NCBI RefSeq assembly: GCF_019649055.1
Contig: NW_026570228.1
Span: 1,488,001-1,552,000, forward strand
Length of the DNA: 64,000 bases
Direction of reading: 5' to 3'
Source: Paramacrobiotus metropolitanus
Taxonomy: Eukaryota; Tardigrada; Eutardigrada; Parachela; Macrobiotidae
Shown: in pieces, positions 51,480 through 64,000 of the stretch
Layout: every line of letters begins with the position of its first letter
How positions within the stretch are numbered: the first letter of the stretch is position 1
The notes under the pieces: generated by a model
What the model was told of the DNA's origin: nothing
Databases searched by the model: none
What the model saw: only the letters and a program-made list of their open reading frames with translations
Made by a program: the position numbers and the translations under genes

Positions 51480-52040
51480 AACTGGCACTGTAGTAATCTC
51501 AAGGTCACCTTGAAAGCTTTACCGAAACCAGTTTCGTCTGAACCGGCATCGTTGGGACGGGTTTAAATAATTTTTTTAAGAAATAAAATGCATGTGACAC
51601 AGTTTCTGAACATGTTGAATCTAATGGCGTTTACAGTTTTTTTTTATTAGGTTCTGTAGGTTTTATAATAGGCTTTTTTTATTACAGTAGGTTCTGCAGG
51701 TTTTTTATTAGGTTTTTTTTATTAGGTTCGATCTCGATGTGTCAGGTAGTTATATTATAGATCTTGTTCCTTGATAGTATTTATATTGGTTTTGATATTG
51801 GTTTTAATCGAGTTAATAATTATAAGAGTACTAATGCCCTTTTAAATTTTATTTTAATAGATCTAAGCAACTGCAATGGCTATTGTTTCAAGATGACCTC
51901 TAAACTTGTACCGGAGCCAGTTTCACCGGTACCGGCATTAGTGTTACGGCTAAAATTATTTTTTTTGAAAATTTAAAATCATATGACACAGTTTCTAAAC
52001 ATGCTGAATCTGATAGCGTTTACAGTTTTTTCCGATATGC
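51480..52040. repeat. Dispersed repeat, copies B and C in tandem
   Basis: Two diverged copies (about 51480-51640 and 51850-52040) of the repeat at 50450-50720, both with an ACCGGCAT segment and TGACACAGTTTCT. T-rich duplications (TTATTAGGTT) separate them. Confidence 0.5.
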
Positions 52041-52107
52041 TATAGTTTTCCCGATCTCGTTGCCTCAGATTTTTATGTAGTTGTATTATAGATCTAGTTC
52101 CTTGATA

Positions 52108-53328
<1,221 letters not shown>

Positions 53329-53853
53329 AGTTCGCATATATAGATGCACGATGAAGTGTTGGATAGGCAAACGCCACGAAGCGCATCAGTGCCGGAAACG
53401 GTTTGATTTCTGGTGCGATTCTTAATCTGCTGATTGTTTTTGTTTAATATAATGTACTGACATTCTTTGGAGGATCCTGTGTTTTTATGTTTTGATTTGG
53501 TAGTTACATTAGAACGAATTATAATTTTCAATAATAATAAATGGTTGTATTTTTTAGGCTTTCAGTAAACTCTGTGAACCGTCGTTTTTATTAGGATTTC
53601 CTCTGTTTAGCTAACAAAAAGTGCATTGTGCGAATTTATTGAGTATTCTTTTGTTTACTAATTGTAACTGCAGACGAATGAATAAGTTATAATCGTGCAA
53701 ACGCAAGTTACGCAAACGTTCTGCGAAAAGTTTACGGATCCGGCAGCGGCATCCCATCAATGTAAGTACACGAATTTAGTGCTAATATGTACCGGGCCAA
53801 ATCCCTTAAGCTTCCAAAGTTGCCACCGGCAGGACGGTTTACGTATCATAAAC

Positions 53854-53901
53854 CTTTCTGCCGGATTTCGGCGGAAGGTTCCACCGAAATCCGGCAGAAA
53901 G
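53854..53901. repeat. 18-bp perfect hairpin
   Basis: CTTTCTGCCGGATTTCGG and its exact complement enclose 12 nt. Short related pieces (AAACCTTTCTGCCGG and AAACCTCTCTGCCGG) fl ank it on the right at about 53930-53960. It is the longest of the isolated hairpins in this region. Confidence 0.8.
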
Positions 53902-54429
53902 CTAGGTTGGTCGGCGCCTTTGATCGTAAACCTTTAACCCGTAAACCTCTCTGCCGGTGACACGCGATTAATTAGAGTTTCAGGGTTCGCTTTGATATTA
54001 GCAAATTTGCATATAAAATGTATAATACTCAAGGCCTTTGACTGTACTCATTTCTGATAATGTTCAAAAGGTCAGCAACCATTTTTGAAAATAAATCCAC
54101 ATTTTAAAAGTAAACCTTTGAATAAGTATGAGTAAGTAAGTCAACCTTTTGCCTGTATAGTACACAACAAGCCCAGCACGGATGAATATTGGCCGATGAC
54201 TATTAAAAAATAAGTAATTCCAAGGATGTGTTGATTTGCGGTCGCTTACAGACTGTCATAATATTAATAAACCCGTACGTATGTTTAGTAATATTATGAC
54301 TGACTGTTTACTTGTACATACAGTACATAACTTGCAATGATGACTGACGTGTTAAGTTACATGAATTTTTTACTTTGTACTGTACTCGTACTTATTGTTA
54401 AGTAGCAGCTCAGATATTTCTACTGTTCT

Positions 54430-54665
54430 GGGTCAAGTTGTGTTAGAACAGTGTGCATTTCTTATCGCGTCCATGGTAACAAGCTTATGATTGACCACTG
54501 GACCTAGACAAATGATTTTGGCAAAAAGTCAACAATCTTGGATCCACCGCTACACCTAGAGAATTTGGATGCACTTTAAAGCAACAAAATTGGTGAAGTA
54601 GAAGCCGAGATCCTTTGCCTCAAAGGACAGGGGCCGAAGGCCAGGGGCAATACATAGATTCATAT
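54430..54665 (+). repeat. Dispersed repeat of about 235 bp, copy 1
   Basis: It shares long near-identical stretches with about 59740-59975 in the same orientation, for example GCCGAGATCCTTTGCCTCAA and TCCATGGTAACAAGCTTA. Identity is about 85% by eye. There is no coding capacity. The second copy sits beside the degenerate 9-mer array. Confidence 0.75.
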
Positions 54666-55472
54666 ATCCTTACGTCCTTATTTTTTGGAAATTATCTCCT
54701 AAACGAACATTGATTTTTTTAAGAAGTTATTAATTTCATAAAATACAGGATCACACAAACGTTCCTACCATTATCTTTAAAAAAATCACAAGTTTTGGAG
54801 AAAGTCTAAATAAAATTTTTGAAAGTTGTAGTACTTAAGGGTTTTTAGTACTTAAAAGTTGTTAGTTTTGGAAATTATCTCCTAAATCACCATTGACCTT
54901 TTCAAAAAGTTATTATTTTTATAAAATTGAGCATCACACAAACGTTCCTACCTTTATCTTTAAAAAAATTATCAGTTTTAAAGCAGTTCTTAAAAAAGTT
55001 TGAAATGTTGCAGTACAGTACTTAAAATGTTGTTAGTACTTAAAGGTACTGTACTACTAATTAAATTACTTATTTTGGCAATGCGTGAGTACTTTACAGT
55101 ACTCAGTACGTAAGTTGTAGCAATTAAATGTAGTACTACTATCACTTAATCGCCAGCGTATTAATACAATAATATTAAAAGCTGTATTACAGTACTGTAT
55201 ACTGTACAGTATTACAGTTGTAGTACTGTACTATACCGTTGTAGTACGTACTGTTGTAGTCTGTTTCGCAGCTTAGCAACCTAAACTACAGATCTGTGTA
55301 TGTTATTTAAATTGTCAATTCCATCAAAATTATAACTTTTTAAAATTTTTGAAACCTCTAAGATGTTTTTAAAACATGTTCGAATACCTCAAAATAACTA
55401 TTAATTTTTCCAAAGTCGGCTCTAAAGCTTTTACATTTCCAGAATTTCTAAACATTTCTAAATATTTCGACT

Positions 55473-55493
55473 CGGCCCCGCGCAGCGGGGCCG
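55473..55493. repeat. 9-bp GC-only hairpin
   Basis: CGGCCCCGC and its complement enclose GCA, in otherwise AT-rich DNA. It is one of the isolated hairpins listed between 47 and 60 kb. Confidence 0.7.
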
Positions 55494-55625
55494 TTACCTC
55501 TAATTTTCTGAGCCTCCAGAGCTTCGAATTTTAAAAATGTCTAGAAATGTCTGAGTACCTCAATATCTCGCGGTCTTAAGGGGTTTGGCCCGGTACTTAG
55601 CACCAAATTTGAATGTATCCACGGC

Positions 55626-56265
55626 CAGTGACTAAACGAGACCCCCATCGACCTCGGGACTTTTTTTAGAGCAAATCTGACCTCGGGATAATTTTCAGCG
55701 CATTTTTCTGATATTGAAACCATTTTTCAAATTTTTTTTTGAAAGAAAAATTTCTGACTGCCGGGCCCCCATACGCCCCCCAATAATTTTGGGCGGCTGC
55801 AATGACGCCACTAACAAAACTCTTATTTTTGCATTTTGAACACTTTTTCTAGGTGAATCGATGTCGCTGATTCCAAATATGCTGTCAGAAAAATTGTATG
55901 AGTTATCTGAAGAAAGAATTTTTCTTTTTAAAAGTTTCAGGAAAATTTTGCAAAATTTTGTTTGTATAAAAATTTTTCTTTCCTTTGGCTCAAACAATTT
56001 TTCTAACAACATATTCAGAATCAGCGACATCGATTCTCCTAGAAAAAGTGTTCAAAATGCAAAAATAAGAGTTTTGTTAGTGGCGTCATTGCAGCCGCCC
56101 AAGGTTATTGGGGGCGTATGGGGGCCCGGCAGTCAGAAATTTTTTCTTTCAAAAAAAAATTTGAAAAATGGTTTCAGTATCAGAAAAATGCGCTGAAAAT
56201 TATCCCGAGGTCAGATTTGCTCTAAAAAAAGTCCCGAGGTCGATGGGGGTCTCGTTTAGCCACTG
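55626..56265. mobile_element. hAT-like MITE, 640 bp, with 8-bp target duplication
   Basis: It is flanked on both sides by TCCACGGC (55618-55625 and 56266-56273). The ends start CAGTG and match inward as inverted repeats for about 280 bp with few differences, around a loop of about 100 bp. An 8-bp duplication with CAGTG-type ends is typical of hAT transposons. The arms contain open frames in both directions, which are mirror shadows. It lies inside the older element. Confidence 0.85.
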
Positions 56266-57140
56266 TCCACGGCAACTTCCGCTGTCGCGCGCTCCCAAAC
56301 CCTAATTCTCATAACGGTCCTCATACTCATAACCCTATTCCTAATTCAGAATTCATACTCAAAACGGCTTTCACAATCATAATCATACTTTGATCCTACC
56401 GGTTATCATATTTTTGTTCATAATCATAACTCAAACCTTTACCGCTACTCATACCAGTGCGGTACTGCGCTTATTGTTATTAGCAAAAGCATTATATTGT
56501 TTATTAATCGTAAAACCGTATTATTGACACTAAGTAGTAATTGCTGTTGCGCAAATTGTGCACCGTTCTTGAATTTTTTAAAAATTTTTTTTAATATCTG
56601 CTTTTGTCCTGGCTAGCAACGATTAAACTGCGTTATTACTCTTCCTGTGCTCTATTGCTGTACAGTGTACACGATGCTTTTGTCGAAATTTAGTTTTGTG
56701 GAAATAAAAAGTTAACAGCCCGTTCACTTTTTGTTTGGTGGAAGCTACGTAGTAAGCCCATTAACATTTCAGGTTTTTTCATCATTAGCACTACTTCAAG
56801 TAGTTTAAAAAATGGACGAAAGTGGACAATGGTAGATTTTTTTGCTCAGGTTTTATATGCAGATTAAACTACTTAGCTTTCGTTACCCAGTTCAAGTTTG
56901 CTGAAGTCATTTTGTAATGAAGCCATTTTCGAATAAATATTTTTTCGCTACTAATTATGATGAAATAATTTTTACGAGTGGACGAAAGCGGGCGGTTGAG
57001 TAGACTTACATGAACACATAGTTGTAATTGAATATTACATTTTTGACACACCAGCATGAGTAATGGTTAAGATATGAGCTATAATTATGAATAAATTAAT
57101 ATGATGACCGGTAGGACCAAAGTATGATTATGATTATGAG

Positions 57141-57253
57141 GGCCGTTATGAGTATGGATTCGAAATTAGGAGTAGGGTTATGAGTATGAGTATGAGGGCC
57201 GTTATGAGTATGGATTCGGAATTAGGAGTAGGGTTATGAGTATGAGTATGAGA
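57141..57253. repeat. 56-bp tandem repeat, about 2.3 copies
   Basis: Units starting GGCCGTTATGAGTATGGATT at 57141 and 57197, with a partial third. It forms the right arm of the older element; the left arm near 56300-56400 has the same sequence inverted but less regular. Confidence 0.8.
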
Positions 57254-57396
57254 GCCGTTATGAATATTAGGTACATACCTAGCCATACAAAAAAGTGTCT
57301 AGATTGCGCGACAGCGAAAGTTCCCGTGTATGTACCCGAATTTGGTGCTATGTGCCGGGGCAAATCCCTTGATTGTCTAATTTATATGTAATTTCT

Positions 57397-58515
57397 AAAT
57401 ATTAGGCCTCGTCCCCAATCTGTAGCGAATCTAGCTACGGTACAGGACACCACCGTCCCATAATAGGAGTTACGCGATACGGTATGTCGGTTCTCGCTTC
57501 GCATATCTGGTTATCAGTGCAAAGATTCGGGACGGGGTGCTGCGTATCCGAATGCGTCCCGTTTCCACAACTCTCAGATACGGTATCCTGCGAACCGCAT
57601 CTCAGAACCCGTACCAAACCCGCGTCTCACATCAACCAAAAATTTTACGAGCGCTTTTTATGCATACCCTGAAATACAAAGAAAAATGATACGGTACGCA
57701 AAGCCACCTCCAGAGGTGGCTTTCCCTGGTATTTTTTTGTTGATGAGCGAGCATTTTTTAGTATTGCCATTGTGTGACGATTTCTTTTCGTGGGTTATTT
57801 ACGTTTTGTGAAATTCCTAATCATTTTAAAACCCAACTGAATGCACAAAAAACTGAAACAGGAAATGTGACCAGCTCAAAACAATAAAAATTCTACCAGA
57901 TAACAACAATTAAGTACTACAACATCATGCGGCTACAGAGAAGCGGAATGGTTTCGAAAAACAATGGTTTCAAAAAACAATTATTCAGACCGAGTGTGTT
58001 TTGGAATACGAAATTGGTTTGTATTCTTTACCATATAAAATACTGAATAGGAGCGCTCGGACAATGAAGATCTAAATTTTCAAATTTTGATCCGTATGTA
58101 CTACTTATGTAGCTGCTCTAACGCTATTACTATACTGCAGCATGCTGGCCAAAATAAATAATTGCGCGGGTGGTGCGACTGATCTGACTCATCACCAGCT
58201 AAAAAGTAAGGACAATGATGCCAAAAACTTTCAATCCAGGGAACAACATCTAGCAATTCAGACTAGGAACTAACTAGAATGAGGGCATAAAAACAGCACA
58301 AGAATACGCAAATACGCAAATACAGCGATACGGAACCAAAGCTGAAAGTTCGACACAGAAAACGGAGAGCGAGCCCAGTTTCGATATGCGTAGCCTGTGC
58401 TGCATCTTGGTGATGCGCACCAAATAGTGTCCCATTTTTGTACTGTAGCGAAACTAGATACGGTGCTGTATCGCAACGAGATACGCTTTAGAAAGGGGAC
58501 GAAGCCTTTAAATAT
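57397..58515. mobile_element. Degenerate inverted-repeat element
   Basis: The ends TTAGGCCTCGTCCCC (about 57403) and its near-complement (about 58493-58512) face each other. Inverted similarity continues inward (TGTAGCGAATCTAGCTACGG against its diverged complement near 58440-58470). No transposase frame. Confidence 0.5.
57700..57723. repeat. 11-bp hairpin with CTCCAGAG apex
   Basis: AAAGCCACCTC and its complement enclose CA. It resembles a bacterial terminator in shape, but the context is eukaryotic repeat DNA. It shares its apex with the hairpin at 47579. Confidence 0.75.
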
Positions 58516-59267
58516 CTAAAAGCCGCGCCGACGCGGACGAAGCGCTTTAAATATCTACAAGTCACTTGGGGCAGTAACCGAACCGGTTTAAGTGACTCGT
58601 GCTTGGAACCGTTAGAAAGGAAGTGACTTCGATGTCAAGTCGAACCACATACGGAACCGAACCGGTCGAACCGTTGATATCTCTACTCACATGGCGGCTC
58701 GGTGATACTGGTGGTAGCTTGGGCATTCACTAACCTCGAAATCTAATAAACATGTATTAATTTTATTTTAATAAATACTGAAGAGCTTGACTGATGGCTG
58801 AAAAAATCTTACAATTAGTATCTAAAGATGCAGCCTGCAAAGACACCTTGGGCGACCGTTAACTGTTCCCCGCAAGTTTCCATTAATTCTGCGCTAAAAA
58901 ATGGTATTTTATGGGCATCGTGTGCAGATATATGACCCCACTCAATCCATTTTATCACCGTAAAAATATTTTCTGTGGTACCAAAAAAATCAAGTCTTCA
59001 GTTCGTTAGATCGGTAATATAAAGTTACATTAAAAACGCGATAAAGAACCATGAAAAAAGAAAAACTTACGGGGGCTTTCACAGTTTTCAGAAAATGGTC
59101 GAATTTAACCGGAAAGCTTGAAAAAATTCCGCATTTCCAAATGTTCAAAATATTTTCGTAGCTGGCCTCGCTGGGTTTCATATTTGAAATATTTCTCAAA
59201 ATCTTTTTTAATGCTTTACGAAGTATATTTTGTATTTCTTTAATTCTTCCATACCTCAAACACAACT

Positions 59268-59287
59268 GGTCGCGCGCTAGCGCGACC
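59268..59287. repeat. 8-bp GC-rich palindrome
   Basis: GGTCGCGC and its exact complement enclose GCTA, surrounded by AT-rich sequence. Confidence 0.7.
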
Positions 59288-59739
59288 GATACTTGTAAAT
59301 CTGTATACTTACTTGGAAGCACATATTTACATATATAGATACTATATACTGTACATAGTACATACATTAGGTACTCAAGTATAAAATTACAAGCTGAGCA
59401 CGGATGAATATTGGCTTGTACGACTATTATTAACTGCAATGCTTTAATTTCTACAGTTTTATGTATTATGCCGGTAAAACTAAAGAAACAATCAGAATGA
59501 GCGATATTATAGTTTTCAGTGACCTGCCTACATACTTTACGTAAGTACTATCAGTATTACACACAAAGATGCTTTGCTTTTCGTTTTCTTACATACTCGT
59601 AATGAACATACTTATGTTTATCGCAACACGGACTGGCTAAATAGTGTACAGAAGTTATTTACACATAGTTTACGCTGATACTTTGTACTGTACTAAAATA
59701 CGAGCAAAGATACTGCTAGAATGCTAGTGTTCCGCTGGG

Positions 59740-59975
59740 TCAGGTCGGGTTAGATGTGTATGCATTTCTTATCGTGTCCATGGTAACAAGCTTACGACTG
59801 ACCACTGGACGTAGCCAAATGATTTTAGCAAAAAATCAATAATCTATGATCCACCGCCACATTGAGAGAATTCTGATGCACTTTAAAGTAGCAAAATTGG
59901 TGAAGTAGAAGCCGAGATCCTTTGCCTCAAAGGAGAGGGGCCGAAGTTCTGGCACAGATGATTAGTATTCATATA
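59740..59975 (+). repeat. Dispersed repeat of about 235 bp, copy 2
   Basis: Direct-orientation partner of 54430-54665. Differences are mostly single substitutions and small indels. Confidence 0.75.
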
Positions 59976-60074
59976 ACCAGTTTACGGGATCTACATCCGT
60001 ACACAAACTTTTGCGGCGCAAGTTTGCTACGCAATGCACACTTCGCAACGGTTGATTGCATTGGTCCCAGCCGC

Positions 60075-60335
60075 TAAGAAAACTACGAAAACTAAGAAAG
60101 AGAAAATCTAAGAAAACTTGAGAAACCCTAAGAAAGCCTAAGAAACCTAAGAAAACAAAGAAACCCAAGAAATCTAATAAACCTAAGAAACTTAAGACCT
60201 GAAAACCCTAAAAATACCTAAGAATACCTAAGAAACCTGAGAATACCTAAGAAAACCTAAGAAACCAAAGAAACCTAAGAAACCGAAGAAAACCTAAGAA
60301 ACCTAAGAAACCTAAAATATCTAAGAAATATCGTA
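60075..60335. repeat. Degenerate 9-mer array (CCTAAGAAA)n
   Basis: Over about 260 bp the motif CCTAAGAAA or close variants recur nearly end to end. It resembles telomere-like CCTAA simple DNA but no known telomere unit. It is probably a simple satellite. Confidence 0.75.
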
Positions 60336-60419
60336 TATGAAAGAATACGAGATATACCGATCACGCTGGTGGGATTGACTACGATTAATTTTTGCACATG
60401 TTTCTTAAATTTTCAATAC

Positions 60420-60720
60420 TTTGTAACGTGCCGATGCCGAAGGCCGCGGTCTGTCTCGGTTTTTCCGAACGGTCCGCGAACAGACAATGCATTTACCATG
60501 TATGTCTATGGGGGCCCATGGCAACAATTTGTTTTTTGGGGCTACTCCTTCCCTTTTGGGGCGTATCGATGGCGCAATAGCGTAAGAACATTCGCGCCGT
60601 TGAGACGAATTTAACGCACTTGGCCGCGTCGAAATCGGTTCAGCCGTTCGCCCAAACATTGGCTACATTATCAATCGTGTATACGTGGTTACGGATGTAG
60701 ATAAATAAATATAAGTAAGT
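60420..60720 (+). mobile_element. Possible 3' end of a non-LTR retroelement
   Basis: A GC-richer segment ending with AAATCGGTTCAGCCGTTCGC, a phrase common near 3' ends of invertebrate LINE-type elements, followed by a short (ATAA)-like tail near 60700. No reverse transcriptase frame is present. The assignment rests on recall of the phrase and is weak. Confidence 0.25.
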
Positions 60721-60829
60721 ATCTAAGTGCTATATAATTAAGTATTTTCAATTAAGAATTAAGTCAAAATATAGCTGTCTTCTGCTACACAAAACTTTTC
60801 AGTTTAACAATCACTGGATGCGGTAATCA

Positions 60830-61330
60830 CTGGATGTGGATGACTGGATGCGGTGATTTTTGGATGATGTCGTAACAAACTTCTGCACTAAACCGAAATT
60901 TTAGTATGTAATGATCTAGTACAGGAAACAGTAGAGAATTCTGGAAAACAAATTACCGTGCAAAGCACCGAAATACGGGTATGTTGCACAAAGCACAATT
61001 ACTAACCAGTTCAAACATCTTCACCTGCAGTCAACGAACATGGGCGACGTCCGCACCCACTTTCGGCAGCAGTTGATGCACTTCTCCGACTCGCACCATT
61101 TTCCCGTTCCTGACCCCGCCCAATATAGGACCCCACTGGCCGCAGTGTTTCCGGCTCCGTCAGCATCCGGGCATCGTCTACGATGATGTGCTTGAAAGAG
61201 ATCGTGCTGCGGCTTGAACTATGCGTCAGACGCATCAGGGCGCCCACCGAGGCGAAGATTAACGTATGGCATGATCAACGCCATTCAACGGTGTCGGCGC
61301 CTCGCCGGTGTAGGTATCCGTTGAGTAAAG
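60830..61330 (-). pseudogene. Truncated copy of the MOV10-like helicase
   Basis: It matches two exons of the helicase at 28821-32623 (parts of 30622-30141 and 29834-29671) and the DNA between them, so it arose by DNA-level duplication, not retrotransposition. Frameshifts and deletions disrupt it (for example around 61110-61150 and 61260). The Walker B region still reads IIVDDA, so the Asp replacing Glu predates the duplication. No function is expected. Confidence 0.8.
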
Positions 61331-63660
61331 GTTAATCGTGCAGAAGTCGATCACCGATGCGTTGGCTGATGGTACAATAACAAACCATAATAAATTTTTA
61401 AAAAAATCGTTTTTTGCTAATTATTAAAAACTAATTTCCTTCATAAATGCGCTTGCAAATTAGCCAACAACAAATTGCTCAAATTAAGTAAGTACAGACT
61501 GTACAGTTTAGTGGCGATGGCATCGGCCACCGCATACGTGCGCCAGTTACGTCGGTGCTCGAAGATTGCAGTGTGCACACTGTGCAGGACAACGGCTACT
61601 GCAGTAGCCACAAAATCAAAATATACGTGAGCAAAATTACCGTATTACGAAAAATCCTACGGCGCAGTAGTTTACTGCGCCGTAGTTCCTGCAGTATGGA
61701 GTACTATGTATTCGTCTAATTTTTGTTTTGTTGTTTTTCACGATTTCAGATGAAAATATTTTCTGAATTTGTAGCCGGGGACGGCTCCCTGTTGAGTGAT
61801 TGGGTAATCTGGGTAGATTAGTCTAATAATATATACTCGTAACTCGTTCTGGTACGAGTACATTACGTGGTTCGCGAATTTCTTTCTGATAGGAAAACTT
61901 CACTGTTTTCTTTCAGTCTGTCCTTTATCGTAGTCCTGTCGCGGCCGTTTATTATTCTCCACTGACTGACACCGTCGTGTTGTGATCCATAGCCTAAAAT
62001 AGTGTGTATTATTACACAGTTTGTGTACGAGTAGTTTTAAATGTGCTTTGTGCATTTTTAACTTTCTAAATGTGCAAGATTAAAAAACGAGGAATCCAAC
62101 GAGAAAAGTTTAGAGGGGTCTGAAAGATTAAAATTTAACTTATAATTTGCATTTTTAATGGAATTTCTTGACATTTCAAGAGAAAATCGTTCGTCAGCTT
62201 CGCGCTTCGCGCGAAAAGGATATTATTTCCATCTAAAAGTTCAACAGCGAGGTCACCGCACGTTAATGACGCCAAGAATAAGCTCACTTCCTCTGTTCAA
62301 AATACATGGCTGGCATTCTTAAATTTGAATTTAGAGTAATTGTGAGTAGCTTAGAGCAGTTGTCCATACTTTGGTAATGATTTTTTTTCGCATTAAAACT
62401 GTGAAAACAAAAGGAATGGCCTTGAAAAATGAGTTATCTAGCGTTTTCCTAACAAAATGGCTCGTCAGCTTCACGCTTCGCTCGAAAATTTTTTTAACCA
62501 TCAATAGTCAAATGCTTTTTTAACATACAAAGCATTTCAGTAAAAAAAATGTCTGTGCCCCTAACCAAGCCCCCTTGGGGGCGCCTGGGGGAGTGTGTAG
62601 TTTTAAAACTCCACTATTTTAGGCTCTGTTGTGATCAGCCGCCAATAAAAAAATATAAAAAAAATAGCAGATGTTTCTTCGCCTGGACCTTTTCAAATTC
62701 AGCGAATAAAACGGTATTTTACCAGTTAGTAACCCAGGGTCATTATGTTGTCGTAAGGTTTTTATTTTGGGAGAGTTTATTATGCCTGGGTCAGTTGATC
62801 CATGTTCGGGTAGAATCGTCTTTGAAATAGGTTCGGTTCTATAGGGCTAACAGCGAGCGTTTCGCAAGCTTTATTCGAATTTTATTTTTCCAAGGCAAAG
62901 AGAAAACTAGTAATAATAACCGAGTATTATTGGTAATTATAAAAGAACGCGTACGAACGTTACATGCGTGATGCGCAATTGCACATTGTCTACAAAATTG
63001 GTTAAATATCTGTAGCACGATTCACAACATTTTTTAACTGAAATTGGTGAGAGAATGAATTCATATTTTTCACGTATTTAGTCCTGTGCTTGGCACTGCT
63101 TGCATTTGGGTGGGTCAGTTTAAGGTCGTTTAGCAGTACCCTGCTTGCTTTAAATTTCGGCGTACGTGGGTTCTTATTCTTTACATTATGCATTTATTGT
63201 CCCTTCTCGTGCTAACTGGGACAAATTCTTTATTTGCACGTATTTCGTGAGTGATGCTCGCCTTTAAAATTATTGCAAATAAAGTGTACCAATATTGCAT
63301 TTGCATTATATTATGTCTTTTTGCATAATATTCGTGCTCTCCTTAAAGTACGGTAACAACTAACAACAGTGTACCGTTTGTGTACGGTATCTAGTGTACT
63401 GGTTTTAAGAAAAACTAGCGTCGTTGCAATTCATCGCATTACAATACTTTCTGAAGTTTCGTAATATAAATTTAATATTGCAACATCACAAGTTACTCGT
63501 ACAATATCCTCGTATCATTTTTTGCTTTTGCCTTTAGCCCAAGGTTTGGGCAGCTTATTTGGGGACCCATTTTCTAAATCGATCCGGGAAGGTCACTAAT
63601 AAAAATACGGTCGTTTGCTTGCGGTTACTTATACGTGGCGTCACTGGTTGTGTTCTGCAG
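61331..63660. other. Intergenic, repeat-rich, no gene recognised
   Basis: No conserved coding segment. A short phrase (CGTCAGCTTC, then GCTTCGC and GCGAAAA) occurs at about 62190-62220 and again at about 62462-62492. The 3' part (about 63540-63600) resembles 47165-47225 upstream of the F-box pseudogene. Earlier exons of the F-box gene at 63661 may lie here but could not be placed. Confidence 0.5.
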
Positions 63661-64000
63661 ACCGTCATAGCTAGCCTCCAGTTCCACCTGCTGTGCGGTC
63701 AGCCATTGCCGGATAAACGAGCTGACTACAGTCGGCTTCCGGTAGAATTATGGATGGAAGTGATTTCCCATTTGGACACACTGCAGCAGACGGCGCTGCG
63801 CGCCGTCTCGGCAGCATGGAACGACATCATCGTCTCGCAGAAATATTCGCTAACGGCCACGCTTAGCATAACCAGTCGGAAGGGTGGCACTCGTCGCCCG
63901 CGCTTCCTTCTCTCGGCGGTCATCTACAAATGTCTGCGCCCCCACACCCGAAACCTTCTCGTGGTTGACCGCCATAATTATTTTGATATGGAGGATATTC
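63661..64000 (+). CDS. F-box protein exon, 3' partial (runs off the window)
   Basis: An exon opens after a good acceptor (TTCTGCAG|ACC) and stays in frame for all 113 visible codons. It contains an F-box: YSRLPVELWMEVISHLDTLQ, then LRAVSAAWNDIIVSQKY. It is the intact relative of the pseudogene at 52254 and more distantly of the Agenet/F-box gene at 44589. F-box proteins link substrates to SCF ubiquitin ligases through Skp1. Whether Agenet domains precede it cannot be seen. Confidence 0.75.

Larger units (their letters stand above)
55580..57372. mobile_element. Older inverted-repeat element interrupted by a hAT-like MITE
   Basis: The left end (about 55576, TTAAGGGGTTTGGCCCGGTA) and the right end (complement at about 57340-57372) match for about 50 bp. 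The inverted similarity resumes after the inserted MITE (about 56274-56430 against 57090-57330). A third copy of the end lies at about 53765-53815. The ends start near TTAA or TCAA, which would fit a piggyBac-type TTAA target, but this is uncertain. The interior has no transposase frame. Confidence 0.55.

Noticed and set aside
55695-56196. Two 111-codon open frames facing each other
   Set aside because: They are mirror images from the inverted arms of the hAT-like MITE, not independent genes.
57700-57723. Bacterial Rho-independent terminator
   Set aside because: The stem is similar in shape but no T-run follows directly and the context is eukaryotic repeats; it is kept as a hairpin repeat.
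58990-59439. 149-codon open frame on the minus strand
   Set aside because: It lies in repeat DNA, spans a GC palindrome, has skewed AT-rich composition and shows no domain or exon signals.

Overview
This is nuclear DNA of an intron-rich invertebrate animal. Genes are split into many small exons with GT-AG introns, and intergenic DNA is AT-rich and full of transposons. Six multi-exon minus-strand genes were rebuilt by translation, of which five are recognisable orthologues or homologues: an ACK/TNK2-type tyrosine kinase, a COQ3-like methyltransferase, AP2M1 (clathrin adaptor mu2), a MOV10-like helicase and CSE1L (exportin-2). The sixth encodes an unusual protein with FMRP-like tandem Agenet domains followed by an F-box. 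An ecdysozoan, possibly a tardigrade, would fit; that is inference only.

Layout. 1-4860: an intron-free, plus-strand block unlike the rest, with three closely spaced ORFs of unknown function (the first runs off the left edge), a dense array of the octamer AAAGGTCA/TGACCTTT that changes strand at the end of the third ORF, and eight tandem hairpins whose outer stems vary but stay complementary. This is the best candidate for an undescribed viral or transposon-like element. 5535-6077: a MITE with perfect 76-bp TIRs. 6243-14366: TNK2. 14902-17151: a large inverted-repeat transposon. 17700-18983: COQ3. 21748-25631: AP2M1. 26610-27762 (+): a small secreted ten-cysteine protein. 28821-32623: MOV10-like helicase. 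33377-41062: CSE1L in 23 exons. 41310-43551: an inverted-repeat element. 44589-46670: the Agenet/F-box gene.

47-64 kb is gene-poor and repeat-rich: a 51-bp minisatellite with an internally inverted stretch, a TA microsatellite, isolated GC-rich perfect hairpins, a hAT-like MITE nested in an older element, a truncated helicase copy, an F-box pseudogene, and an apparently intact F-box exon running off the right edge.

The conserved genes are unrelated housekeeping or signalling functions (receptor endocytosis, importin recycling, ubiquinone synthesis, Cdc42 signalling, RNA helicase) and do not form an operon-like unit. All exon coordinates were derived by hand from splice consensus, reading-phase continuity and family similarity; for AP2M1 and CSE1L the exon lengths add up to complete frames of 432 and 981 aa.
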